Source: Mesostigma viride (taxonomy: Eukaryota; Streptophyta; Mesostigmatophyceae; Mesostigmatales; Mesostigmataceae). Taken from it: a stretch of DNA of 64,000 nucleotides. This document shows, in pieces, positions 34,241 to 44,709 of this stretch; position 1 is the stretch's first letter; each line of letters begins with the position of its first letter. The notes below the pieces were generated by a model, which worked only from the letters and a program-made list of their open reading frames with translations, made no database searches and was not told where the DNA came from. The stretch lies in assembly GCA_009746045.1 (NCBI GenBank), contig RPFO01000017.1, positions 119,501 through 183,500 of the forward strand. The letters run 5' to 3'. The position numbers and the translations under genes are program-made.

Positions 34241-35420
34241 ACCATGAAAATAGACCACCCACAAAAATTGGGCTCATTCTGAGCTCAAATGGTGACATGT
34301 GACAGCATACATGTGCAGTTTTTCGTCATTTTCCCCCTTTTCTTACATGAAACAAATATGAATAGTGAACAAATGAACTCATATCAGGCTGGATTCTTGC
34401 AGGCAGCATTTATACCATGAAAATAGACCACCCACAAAAATTGGGCTCATTCTGAGCTCAAATGGTGACATGTGACAGCATACATGTGCAGTTTTTCGTC
34501 ATTTTCCCCCTTTTCTTACATGAAACAAATATGAACAGTGAACAAATGAACTCATATCAGGCTGGGTTCTTGCAGGCAGCATCTAGACCATGAAAATAGA
34601 CCACCCACAAAAATTGGGCTCATTCTGAGCTCAAATGGTGACATTTGACCGCATACATGTGCAGTTTTTCGTCATTTTCCCCCTTTTCTTACATGAAACA
34701 AATATGAATAGTGAACAAATGAACTCATATCAGGCTGGATTCTTGCAGGCAGCATCTAGACCATGAAAATAGACCACCCACAAAAATTGGGCTCATTCTG
34801 AGCTCAAATGGTGACATGTGACAGCATACATGTGCAGTTTTTCGTCATTTTCCCCCTTTTCTTACATGAAACAAATATGAACAGTGAACAAATGAACTCA
34901 TATCAGGCTGGGTTCTTGCAGGCAGCATCTAGACCATGAAAATAGACCACCCACAAAAATTGGGCTCATTCTGAGCTCAAATGGTGACATGTGACAGCAT
35001 ACATGTGCAGTTTTTCGTCATTTTCCCCCTTTTCTTACATGAAACAAATATGAACAGTGAACAAATGAACTCATTTCAGGCTGGATTCTTGCAGGCAGCA
35101 TCTAGACCATAAAAATAGACCACCCACAAAAATTGGGCTCATTCTGAGCTCAAATGGTGACACGTGACAGCATACATGTGCAGTTTTTCGTCATTTTCTC
35201 GGTTATCTTACATGAAACAAATATGAATATTGAACAAATGAACTCAGATCAGGCTGGAAACTTGTAAGCAGCATGTAGACCATCAAAATAGACTGTTTAC
35301 AGCTCAAAAGGTGACAAATGAAAGGAAAACAATGCAGTTTGATGCCATTGCCACTGTTCTCTCGAATAAAACATTTTTGTGCGACCAAATGAAATTCATG
35401 GGCATTCATTGACAATCCTC
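34241..35420 (-). repeat. 173-bp satellite array A
   Basis: ACCATGAAAATAGACCACCC recurs at 34241, 34414, 34587, 34760, 34933, 35106 (variant) and 35279 (diverged), an exact 173-bp period. Copies are about 95% or more alike except the last. The reverse-complement unit forms arrays B and C. Confidence 0.95.
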
Positions 35421-35464
35421 GAGGTTCGTGCAGTCTGAATTTCGTACAACGGTAGTATGAAGTT

Positions 35465-36658
35465 CAGACTGGACGGGCAGTCTCGGGTCTTCGATGAATG
35501 AATTCCAGTGAATGCAAGATGAATTGCCGAGACCGACCTGTTAGCAAGGAAATTCGTCCTTTTCGTATGTTCAGACTGGACGGGCAGTCTCGGGGCTTCG
35601 ATGAGTGAATTCCAGTGAATGCAAGATGAATTGCCGAGACCGACCTGTTAGCAAGGAAATTCAAGTCCTTTTCGTATGTTCAGACTGGACGGGCAGTCTC
35701 GGGGCTTCGATGAGTGAATTCCAGTGAATGCAAGATGAATTGCCGAGACCGACCTGTTAGCAAGGAAATTCAAGTCCTTTTCGTATGTTCAGACTGGACG
35801 GGCAGTCTCGGGGCTTCGATGAGTGAATTCCAGTGAATGCAAGATGAATTGCCGAGACCGACCTGTTAGCAAGGAAATTCAAGTCCTTTTCGTATGTTCA
35901 GACTGGACGGGCAGTCTCGGGGCTTCGATGAGTGAATTCCAGTGAATGCAAGATGAATTGCCGAGACCGACCTGTTAGCAAGGAAATTCAAGTCCTTTTC
36001 GTATGTTCAGACTGGACGGGCAGTCTCGGGGCTTCGATGAGTGAATTCCAGTGAATGCAAGATGAATTGCCGAGACCGACCTGTTAGCAAGGAAATTCAA
36101 GTCCTTTTCGTATGTTCAGACTGGACGGGCAGTCTCGGGTCTTCGATGAATGAATTCCAGTGAATGCAAGATGAATTGCCGAGACCGACCTGTTAGCAAG
36201 GAAATTCAAGTCCTTTTCGTATGTTCAGACTGGACGGGCAGTCTCGGGGCTTCGATGAGTGAATTCCAGTGAATGCAAGATGAATTGCCGAGACCGACCT
36301 GTTAGCAAGGAAATTCAAGTCCTTTTCGTATGTTCAGACTGGACGGGCAGTCTCGGGGCTTCGATGAGTGAATTCCAGTGAATGCAAGATGAATTGCCGA
36401 GACCGACCTGTTAGCAAGGAAATTCAAGTCCTTTTCGTATGTTCAGACTGGACGGGCAGTCTCGGGGCTTCGATGAGTGAATTCCAGTGAATGCAAGATG
36501 AATTGCCGAGACCGACCTGTTAGCAAGGAAATTCAAGTCCTTTTCGTATGTTCAGACTGGACGGGCAGTCTCGGGGCTTCGATGAATGAATTCCAGTGAA
36601 TGCAAGATGAATTGCCGAGACCGACCTGTTAGCAAGGAAATTCAAGTCCTTTTCGTAT
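35465..36658. repeat. 109-bp tandem array, about eleven copies
   Basis: CAGACTGGACGGGCAGTCTC recurs with a 109-bp period (first interval 107 because of a 2-base deletion). Copies are almost identical. Each unit contains an inverted pair CAGTCTCGG/CCGAGACCG. The array stops about 57 bp before the start codon of the Tudor-like ORF. Confidence 0.95.
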
Positions 36659-36714
36659 GTGCGCGAAACATGAGGGGTGGGAAAACGGAATAAGCACAGA
36701 AAACGGAATCAGCA

Positions 36715-37005
36715 ATGGCGGAGAAGACGGCGATGGCACTTTTCAAATCGCATGTCATGGACGTGCACGAGCCGGAATGGTTGGTGGGGACCCCGGTATG
36801 CAAGATATTTTCAGGCCCAAACTCAGGGGAGAAGCGGTATCATGCCCATGTGACGGCGTTTAATAAGGAGCACAACATGGTCCATGTGCTCTACACAGAC
36901 GGGGACGATGAAATAGTAGGGTTAGATGAGGTGCGAGCTGCGCTTTGCGCATGCCCAGGTGTAGAGTTACCCAATCTGCCACCCGACTCGACTGCGCGAG
37001 GTTAG
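36715..37005 (+). CDS. Small Tudor-like domain protein, 96 aa
   Basis: ATG at 36715 lies in good context (GCAATGG), with a TAG stop at 37003-37005. Residues 24-75 read LVGTPVCKIFSGP, YHAHVTAFNKEHNMVHVLY and TDGDDEIVGLDEVRAAL. This is the pattern of small Tudor-like domains of the plant PTM/DIR17 kind (VG..V.K.F.G, GxV..Y, Y.V.Y.DGD.E). Such domains bind histone tails or act as small nuclear adaptors; function here is inferred. It might also be the first exon of a longer gene. It lies in the core of the satellite-armed element, directly behind the 109-bp array. Confidence 0.6.
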   Translation: MAEKTAMALFKSHVMDVHEPEWLVGTPVCKIFSGPNSGEKRYHAHVTAFNKEHNMVHVLYTDGDDEIVGLDEVRAALCACPGVELPNLPPDSTARG

Positions 37006-37179
37006 GCGGAGATAGTAGAGTGCGTTCGGATCGAAGCAGGTCGCACACCGGGGCACGGCTAGCAAGCAAGCGAAGGCGACCCCGCGCCACAAGCGCCGCC
37101 CTCCCCACATAATTGATGACTCAGACTCAGACTAGCCTTATTGATGTGAGTTTAAATTTTTCAGTTTTAGATCCCAGCG

Positions 37180-37285
37180 TGCAACATACAGGGATGAAAA
37201 GCACTTTAACATGTATTATTGTGCTCTGCGACTCCCCAATAGGAGCGCGTGTTTTATCAATGAATTATTTAATTAATAATTTTTT
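37180..37285 (+). mobile_element. LINE 3'-end remnant
   Basis: ACAGGGATGAAAAGCACTTT, GTGCTCTGCGACTCCCCAA and the AATTATTTAATTAATAAT tail match the 3' end of the truncated LINE at 50359-50988 (CAGGGATTAAAAGCACTT, GTGCTCCGTGACTCCCCAA, TTAATTAATTAATTAAT). No upstream LINE coding sequence is recognisable here. Confidence 0.55.
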
Positions 37286-37649
37286 CAGTTGGAAATGACG
37301 TCAAAACTGGGCTGAGTTTAAATGTTACTTATATAGAGCTTTGACATGGCTCTGTACATAGGTTTATAGCTGGGCGTTTGCTTTGGTTTGAGTGATTTCA
37401 CTCTGCTGTAAGTAATTATATTTTTAATAAATATATATATTCATTGAGAATGATAGATTACGGAGGTGAGATAGGCATGCAACATAAGGAAAAACCCGAT
37501 AACTGGGAGAATAACCCTGAAGAAATTAATAGTAATCTGACACAGACATCCAAGGATCACGCCAGCGGCACAAGGTACAACTAACTATACATCACAAAAC
37601 TACACGCAGCAACAGCGCTGCCGGCCCACCATGCAGGCCTGGAAGGGAT

Positions 37650-38102
37650 CTAGACCGCATGGGTCGCGACAAAGTCGGCCCGGGTGCGGCGGAATAACAC
37701 ATCAGCCACGGTGCGAGTGAGGGCGAGTGACAGACGCTGCCGCCAATACGAGGACCACGTGCGGGCCGACCACGGGGCGGTCTGACCCTCGAGGTCGAGG
37801 CGGTCTTCACGGCGCTGGCAGCACTCGTGGAAAAACTCCGCTGTCTTGGGGCCCATGGCCCCGAACTCCTCAAGGACAAAGGGGATGACCCGGTGGGGCC
37901 CCACATTGCCGTAGGAGGCAAACTTGTCGCGCTCAGCCACAGCGGCAGCAGCGCCGGCATCCACAGCCGCCCGGAGGATGTGGCGACCGGAAAGCGGCCG
38001 AGCCACGGAGACATCGATGAGCAGGTGGCAACCCTGCCCGTCGTAGTCAAGCACGGTAATGTCGGGGCGATGGTTGGGTGAGTAGAGGGCGGCCCCATCC
38101 AT
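37650..38102 (-). pseudogene. Retroelement C-terminal fragment with PD...D/ERDK pattern (REL-endonuclease-like)
   Basis: A 150-codon minus-strand frame contains NHRPDITVLDYDG, HLLIDVSVARPLSG, AGAAAAVAERDKFASYG and IPFVLEEFGAMG. RPDI...LIDV...ERDK resembles the C-terminal nuclease region of some non-LTR retrotransposons with restriction-like endonucleases. That assignment is by pattern only. No RT precedes it, so it is an isolated fragment; its frame is open to a TAG at 37650. Confidence 0.45.
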
Positions 38103-38168
38103 ATATATACTGTCCTGAGCCAGTAGACATCGCGCCTTACGCGGATCCGCGCTTTTTACGTTTCAGTT

Positions 38169-38370
38169 CAGACAACTGGTCTCAGACATGCACGGGGCTC
38201 GGCGTGCCATGCTTCCACGTTTGTTGTCTCTTTTCAGACAACTGGTCTCAGACATGCACGGGGCTCGGCGTGCCATGCTGCCACGTTTGTTGTCTCTTTT
38301 CAGACAACTGGTCTCAGACATGCACGGGGCTCAGCGTGCCAATGCTTCAGTCCACGTTTGTTGTCTCTTT
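38169..38370. repeat. 66-bp tandem repeat, three copies
   Basis: CAGACAACTGGTCTCAGACA starts at 38169, 38235 and 38301. The last copy has a small insertion. It directly abuts satellite array B. Confidence 0.93.
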
Positions 38371-38380
38371 TCATATACTG

Positions 38381-38716
38381 TCACATGTCACCATTTGAGC
38401 TCAGATCGAATGAGCCCAATTTTTGTAGGTGGTCTAGTATTATGGTTTAAATGTTGCTTGCAAGAATCCAGCTTGATATGAGTTCATTTGGTCATGATTC
38501 CTATTTGTTTCATGTAAGAAACCGGTGCAAATGACGAAAAGCTGCATATTTACACTGTCACATGTCACCATTTGAGCTCAGAATGAGCCCAATTTTTGTG
38601 GGTGGTCTATTTTCATGGTCTAGATGCTGCTTGCAAGAATCCAGCCTGAAATGAGTTCATTTGTTCACTATTCATATTTGTTTCATGTAAGAAAAGGGGG
38701 AAAATGACGGAAAAAT
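38381..38716 (+). repeat. 173-bp satellite array B
   Basis: Two copies (38381 and 38558, 177-bp interval) of the reverse complement of array A, starting TCACATGTCACCATTTGAGC. The second is interrupted after GACGGAAAAATTGC by the tyrosine-recombinase element. Confidence 0.9.
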
Positions 38717-38736
38717 TGCCAGGGTGGGTGGGTGGG

Positions 38737-38943
38737 AGGCAAAAGAAACAACCTGCTTCCCTAGAATGGAAGCCCACCCTTTATAGCAACCACCTCTCCA
38801 GCCAACCCCTACCTGGGTGGCTGGGGTACGGGTGCCAGCACAAAAAATATTTTTTTAAAATTATTTTTTCTTTGGTGCTATACGGCGTTGCATTCTCCGC
38901 TCAGCAGGTTAGTCATAGATAAAATGAGCATAGCTCACCAAAT
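38737..38943. repeat. Terminal direct repeat of DIRS-like element, left copy
   Basis: AGGCAAAAGAAACAACCTGC to GAGCATAGCTCACCAAAT. It is identical to the right copy except for T-run length and a few bases. Confidence 0.93.
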
Positions 38944-39333
38944 CCATTTCTGGCCTTGCCTTGCTTTGCATGCATCACCACAAAACATCAAATTTATTAC
39001 AATATGTGTGCTAGCTCTATACGGTGGAATAACACAGACATGTCTACCAGATGGCAACACGGCCATCTGTATGCTAGGGTGAGCACACTATGTGAATGTG
39101 CAGGGCCAGCCCACAGCAGCTGTGCCCCTGCTCTACCCACATCTCCTTACATGGCTAACAGCCGAAAATACGTAGGACATGCAAAAAAGAAAACTTAAAC
39201 TACCTAGCTATGGGGGTACTTTGTCCCAACCCAGGTTCACCCTCGGGTTAGTTAAACCATTTCCCCCCTGACCTCCCACACAAGGGTGAGGTCAGTTGAT
39301 AGCTAAAAGACGAGAGATAAAAACAGGAGGACG

Positions 39334-40112
39334 TCAAAACTCGACGCCACCGAAGTGGCGCCGGAAAGCCGCTGGGTCAAAACCCAGGGCCTGAGCCCAG
39401 AGGGCGGGTGGGATGTCGCGCCCCAGGAGGCTGCGGTGGAGGCCAATGTAGCGCGTGACCGAGAGGGCCGAAGCCCACCGGCCGCGCAGCTGGATGGCCT
39501 CCGGCGACTCGCCAGCGATGGCGTCGTGCGTCGCCCCCCCATGCCGGAGGCTGTGAAAAGAAAACATCCCTGGGATGCCCATGCGGGCCTGCACAGCCTC
39601 CCACTGCTGCCTAGCCTGGCTGTACGTTAAGCCCGAAAGAGGAGTGCATCCGGGGGCTGGCCAGCCGTCAGACGTCGCAGGAGCCACAAAGAAAGTGGAT
39701 CCCGGACGAGGACGTGCTGGGCCGCCCCCTGCGCAGTTTTGGGGTTGCGCAGCACAAGGGCACCGACCATGGGCCCTGGCTCGAGAAGGGGGTGGCCGGG
39801 ATGAGCCACATCCCGAACCCGCAGCCCTAGCGCCTCGCTAATGCGTAAATACTGCTGGAAAGCAATAATAATCAACGCACTCAAATGCACCTGTCGACGT
39901 GAAACTAGCAACAGGGCAGTGAAATAGCAAAGGCGCCAGGGCATAGGCGGAGGGCTGACAGCCGGAACAAGCCGCTGCCAACCTGCTAGCAGGCGGTCCG
40001 CCAGTACCCAATTCCGAACAATGTCGGGGTAGTACAGGTGCAGACAGGCCTTGGCATGCTGGCATAAGGTACGCCCCCGCCCGCCCTGGCATGGTAGACA
40101 GCAGAAATCCAC
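39334..40112 (-). pseudogene. Tyrosine recombinase of the DIRS-like element (two frames)
   Basis: The right frame (40112-39627) has QYLRISEALGLRVRDV, containing the first catalytic Arg. The left frame (39687-39334) has FSFHSLRHGGATH with the HxxR pair and LRGRWASALSVTRYI with the Trp and nucleophilic Tyr. All catalytic residues of the family are present, but one frameshift near 39650 splits them. Confidence 0.88.
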
Positions 40113-41116
40113 TCACAGAAAATGGCTTCCGCGTCAGCTGGGTCGACAGGGCCAGGTGGCGCCCACGCCACGTAGACAGCCGCCGCACGCCGGTACGCTG
40201 GCAAGGTAGACACAGGGTTGACTGTGCCCTCCAAAAGTGCCAAGTCCCGAGGGCGTCGCGCCCCCTCAGGCCCAGGGTTGGGATGCACGTCACCACACCG
40301 GGTCAAGTCAGGAATCCAAGCGCCACGCCGACTGGCCTTGTCAGCTGGGTTGTGGTCGGTAGCCACCCAGACCCAGTGGCTCTGCGTGTCGCCAGCCAGT
40401 GACAGAGCGCAGTAGCGCCGAACCAGCTGGTTGAGGCGGTAGGAAGACGACCGCCCTCTGACAAACGCCCCCACCACAGCACTGGAGTCTACGAGCCGGA
40501 CGACTCGCTTACCTCGACACGCCTTGGTCCGGCACGACCACTCGACCCCCTGTGTCGCAGCAATCGCCTCCTTGACGTTGATGTGGTTAGGCTGCCCCCG
40601 CCACCGGTAGGACAGTGCCGTACGCCAGTGGCCACTATCCAGCAGGCTGTAGTCCCCCTCCTCCATGCGCTCCAGGTCCCAGTCCTCCCCAGACGTTAAA
40701 GCTGTCGTCCGCCACCCCCGCGCTTCGCGCCGGGTCGCCAGCCGGGCACAATCGGCCCCAGGCAGGTCCCTGTAGACCACCCCACCGCCGGAGCCGCTCG
40801 CATCACTTGCGACGACCCGGTCAGAAAGGGGCCGGGCCCTGGCCGCCCTCAAAAAGGGGGCCAGGTCGATCGCCGCCTGAAGCTCCTGGCGGGCCCCCGC
40901 AGGGAGGCGCCAGCGGCGCCCAGGCAGGGAGGCATTCATGGCTGCTAGCAGCCGGTACGTCTCAGACCACACCGAAAGCATGGGGCGGCACAGCAGATGC
41001 ATCCACACCCACTTCCCAAGCACAGAACTAAGTTCGCGGTAGTATGTAAACCCGCGATCTAAGATTCTATGAGTAGCAGCGATAACTGCCACCACACGCT
41101 CAGGAACAGGCACCAC
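39986..41116 (-). pseudogene. RT thumb and RNaseH of the DIRS-like element, with 2A-like motif
   Basis: The frame reads LSSVLGKWVWMHLLCRP (end of RT), then RNaseH: VVASDASGSGGGVVYR (Asp), HINVKEAIAATQGVEW (Glu), VVRLVDSSAVVGAF (Asp) and VATDHNPADKASR (Asp). Residues 275-283 are GDVHPNPGP (nt 40268-40294), like the 2A ribosome-skipping motif but with His at the usual Glu position. It overlaps the RT frame on the right and the recombinase frame on the left, each one base out of register. Confidence 0.85.
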
Positions 41117-42093
41117 GTCACCATCTCTTTGGTGAATGACCCCACCGCCTGCACACCAGTCTGCTCTGCTGTCGCCCGTACCACCTTGTCAGACTTCTGC
41201 ACCAGCCCAACAGCGGCGTAGGCAGCCTGAACACGATCTAGCTGCTGATTCACCCCATCCACCGACGCACAGTGGGTGAAATGGAGGTCATCGATCGTCA
41301 CAGCATGCATACCTTCCAGATCCTGCCGAGATTCGAAGCACGGCGAGGGCGCCAAGGGCGCAGCAGGGTCCTCCTCCAGCCTCAGCCGGACGGTCTCCCC
41401 CGCCTCGTTGGCCTCCGCCACCAGGATCAGCGCGGACATGTTGATGCTCAGCCCACGACTAGCCTCCAACGGCGGCTTGGGGCCACAGCGGTACAACACA
41501 GACTGATGCACACACTGGGCCACGGCGACGGCCAGCTTGTTGCCCATTGGCCAGCACAACATCCACGGCCACACCTTCCGACGAGCCCCACTCAGGCCCA
41601 CCAGATCCGACCACACCGGCATCCACGCACAGTACCGCCGCATCCAAACTGGCAGGCGGAGTCTGTTGTAGTACGAATCCAAATCTGATACGCCCCCAAA
41701 AACATCCTCCCCAGCGCGCGTGGGCAAATCGCAAATCACGCCAAGGTGTGGTAAAAAAGCGGGCATAGGATCTGGTAGTGGCATGTTGCCACGCCGGTTG
41801 TCCACAATCAGCCGTATACGGCCGTCGGGCTTTCCGACCCCAAAAGTACCGTTCACCATAGGCGGCTCCTCCTCAAAAAATCCACCCAAAATCCCCCTCT
41901 CCACACACACCGTGCAAACCCGCGCGAACTCCTCCATGCTACACCCCCGCGAGATCCGCATCGACTTCTGCAAGATCCGCTCTGCTGGGCTCAGCGTCCG
42001 TACCATCCTACTCTCATCATTCAAAATTGCTCCCCAAGAGGGGGGTAGTAAGTTCAGCACATCCACTTGGCCACCTTCCCCCGGACCAGGCAA
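41059..42093 (-). pseudogene. Reverse transcriptase of the DIRS-like element
   Basis: A 344-codon frame with FGVGKPDGRIRLIVDNRRGN, VSDLDSYYNRLRLP (first catalytic Asp region) and VTIDDLHFTH, where the active-site box is TIDD. It ends in a frame overlap with the RNaseH frame near 41116. Upstream residues PAERILQKSMRISRG resemble the linker before RT in this class. Confidence 0.87.
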
Positions 42094-42456
42094 GCCAAGC
42101 GTGCGGCCACTAACGGTTCGTAAGGGGCTCCTTCAGCATATTCACCCCCATCCACTACAGATCCTGCCATTGCCGCTACGGAACCACCGTTCCGGCGGAC
42201 AAAGGACCTGCAAGCATCATCGATCCCATCTAGGGCCGCCTGCTGCAGAGGCCCGGGCACACGGGCTGAATCTACAGCAGGCGGGTCTCGCCCCCCCCCC
42301 CCATCCAGTTTAACGCCCTAACCGTCTGACAGGCTAGTGTGCGAGCATTAAAAGCCCGACTCATCCTATCGCGCCTACGGCCTGAGCGTACCTGCTGCCA
42401 CCAGTCACGAGGTGGCAGGGGTGCTGGAAGAGGTAGTGGAAGAAGGCACCGCTCCC

Positions 42457-43553
42457 TCACTTGTTGTTGTTGGACGGGCCGCCCTGCCCCTTCTTGCCGG
42501 GACCCTGCTCCAGCTTGTGCTGCAGCTTCCCCATGCTCATCGCCGCCCGCACCGCCGGAGACGCCAGCATTGCTCCACCCTCCTGGAATGGCAGCATTGC
42601 CGACGGAGTCCCCTTCCAACCCGTCGACCCCACATCCACCAGCTGGCATGCCGTGATCAGCTTTGCCAGGTACTCGGCTGCTGCCAGCTCCAGAATTACT
42701 TCGGAGCGTGGCGTGGCCCAGTAGCCAAATTCTGTCACCATCGTGTCCAGAATTCCTGCCATCTGCAGGAGCAGCATCCTCCTCTCCCCGCTGGCTGAGC
42801 TGCCGTGCATCGTCAGCATTAACGATGCACGGATGACTTCCCCCCCACGCTCTCTGCGTAGTCCAGCATCCCGGCAGCACCGCCTCCAGCATGTTGCTCA
42901 CCAGGACCGGCACTGCATGCCCGCTCAGCGCCACCCCCTTCGTGCGCGCCAGCCTGCCAGCAGTCGCCGCTGCGGCTGGGCTTGCAGTTGCTGGAGTCTT
43001 TGCCTGGTCCAGCAGCTTCGACATGGCCGATATCAGGTCGCCAATATCTCCGCCAGTGCGGGCGTTGCCCGGCGGGATGGAAGCCCTCCGCTGGCGTTGC
43101 ATAGCCCGTCTCGGTCCCCAGCAGCCGACCTATGTTCGGTCTAGGTCCGCCACATCCTGGTCGATCGCCCCAGGGCGCCATCCTCCTCGCCAGCGCCCGG
43201 TCCACCATGCCCCGCCCCTCCGCTTCCACCTGCCGAAGGGGGAACACCCCCAGCTCCCACCCACCTGCTGACACTGGTGGATCCGGCTCTGCAATAGCCT
43301 CCCCCAGTTGCGCTGCTAGCACATCGGCCAGGGCCTCCTCCCCATCCCAGTCGCTGACAAACCCCCTTTTCTCCAACACGTCCATGACGTTCTTGGCACG
43401 CCCCGGATTGAGCTTCTGGATCCGCTCTAGCCAATGCCCCTCCCCTAGGATCTTCTGGACCGCAGTTGCGGCCTCCTTTGGGGTGCATCCCTCCCTGGCT
43501 TCTTGCTTGAGCTTTGCTATGAAATTCCGCTCTGGGGCTGTCACTGAGGTCAT
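42457..43553 (-). pseudogene. Gag-like region of the DIRS-like element
   Basis: The start (43553 leftwards) reads APERNFIAKLKQEAREG and GEEALADVLAAQLGEAI. The protein continues in shifted frames with IGDLISAMSKLLDQAKTPA and, at 42819-42457, LLQMAGILDTMVTEFGYW ending in a basic tail KLEQGPGKKGQGG. No zinc knuckle is visible. Frameshifts are likely at about 43110 and 42820. Gag identity is inferred from position and composition. Confidence 0.6.
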
Positions 43554-43621
43554 GGTGGGTTATAATGCTTGATGTGTTATATTGCGTTTTGTTTTTTGTG
43601 ATGTGGTCACTTGAGGTTCTC

Positions 43622-43835
43622 AGGCAAAAGAAACAACCTGCTTCCCTAGAATGGAAGCCCACCCTTTATAGCAACCACCTCTCCAGCCAACCCCTACCTG
43701 GGTGGCTGGGGTACGGGTGCCAGCACAAAAAATATTTTTTTTTTTTTTTAATTATTTTTTCCTTTGGTGCTATACGGCGTTGCATTCTCCGCTCAGCAGG
43801 TTAGTCATAGATAAAATGAGCATAGCTCACCAAAT
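43622..43835. repeat. Terminal direct repeat of DIRS-like element, right copy
   Basis: Matches 38737-38943 in the same orientation. It is 7 bp longer because of a longer T run. Confidence 0.93.
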
Positions 43836-44640
43836 GTATGCTGTCACATGTCACCATTTGAGCTCATAATGAGCCCAATTTTTGTGGGTGGTCTATTTTC
43901 ATGGTATAAATGCTGCCTGCAAGAATCCAGCCTGATATGAGTTCATTTGTTCACTATTCATATTTGTTTCATGTAAGAAAAGGGGGAAAATGACGAAAAA
44001 CTGCACATGTATGCTGTCACATGTCACCATTTGAGCTCAGAATGAGCCCAATTTTTGTGGGTGGTCTATTTTCATGGTCTAGATGCTGCCTGCAAGAATC
44101 CAGCCTGAAATGAGTTCATTTGTCCACTATTCATATTTGTTTCATGTAAGAAAAGGGGGAAAATGACGAAAAACTGCACATGTATGCTGTCACATGTCAC
44201 CATTTGAGCTCAGAATGAGCCCAATTTTTGTGGGTGGTCTATTTTCATGGTCTACATGCTGCCTGCAAGAATCCAGCCTGAAATGAGTTCATTTGTCCAC
44301 TATTCATATTTGTTTCATGTAAGAAAAGGGGGAAAATGACGAAAAACTGCACATGTATGCTGTCACATGTCACCATTTGAGCTCATAATGAGCCCAATTT
44401 TTGTGGGTGGTCTATTTTCATGGTCTAGATGCTGCCTGCAAGAATCCAGCCTGAAATGAGTTCATTTGTCCACTATTCATATTTGTTTCATGTAAGAAAA
44501 GGGGGAAAATGACGAAAAACTGCACATGTATGCTGTCACATGTCACCATTTGAGCTCAGAATGAGCCCAATTTTCGTGGGTGGTCTATTTTCATGGTCTA
44601 CATGCTGCCTGCAACAGTCCAGCTTTAGGTACCCTCAGAT
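43836..44640 (+). repeat. 173-bp satellite array C
   Basis: TCACATGTCACCATTTGAGC recurs at 43844, 44017, 44190, 44363 and 44536, a perfect 173-bp period. It is the continuation of array B beyond the DIRS-like insertion. Confidence 0.95.
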
Positions 44641-44709
44641 CTGAAAGATTTTTTTTTTACTCATTTGAAGACTTGTGAAATTGAGCAAACACCTATGAAT
44701 CCCCTCGTC

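Larger units (their letters stand above)
38717..43835 (-). mobile_element. DIRS-like (tyrosine-recombinase) retrotransposon, 5.1 kb
   Basis: It is minus-strand oriented, with order gag-like, RT, RNaseH, tyrosine recombinase. Near-identical direct repeats of about 207-214 bp lie at 38737-38943 and 43622-43835. It is inserted in the 173-bp satellite with no target duplication, as expected for recombinase-mediated integration. There is no DDE integrase or aspartic protease. It resembles the PAT/Ngaro/Kangaroo type known from Volvox by domain content. Frameshifts separate the domains, so this copy is probably inactive. Confidence 0.88.
34134..44706. mobile_element. Candidate satellite-armed inverted-repeat element
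   Basis: The left end, GAGGGGATTCATAAGTG then TTTGCTCAATTTCA, is matched in reverse complement at the right end (44706 leftwards) with about two mismatches in some 33 bp. GTC flanks both sides (34131-34133 and 44707-44709). Inside each end lies an array of the same 173-bp satellite in opposite orientation. Without the tyrosine-recombinase element inserted at 38717-43835, the arms are about 1.2-1.3 kb and enclose a 3-kb core (35.4-38.4 kb). There is no transposase, so the mechanism is inferred only from structure. Confidence 0.6.

Noticed and set aside
34241-35420. Array A as protein-coding
   Set aside because: Frames are short and non-conserved between copies. The period of 173 is not a multiple of three.
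35465-36658. CRISPR-like array
   Set aside because: The units are contiguous 109-bp tandem repeats without variable spacers, in a eukaryotic context.
39355-40402. Plus-strand GC-rich frames over the DIRS-like element
   Set aside because: They are shadows of the RNaseH and recombinase frames on the minus strand.
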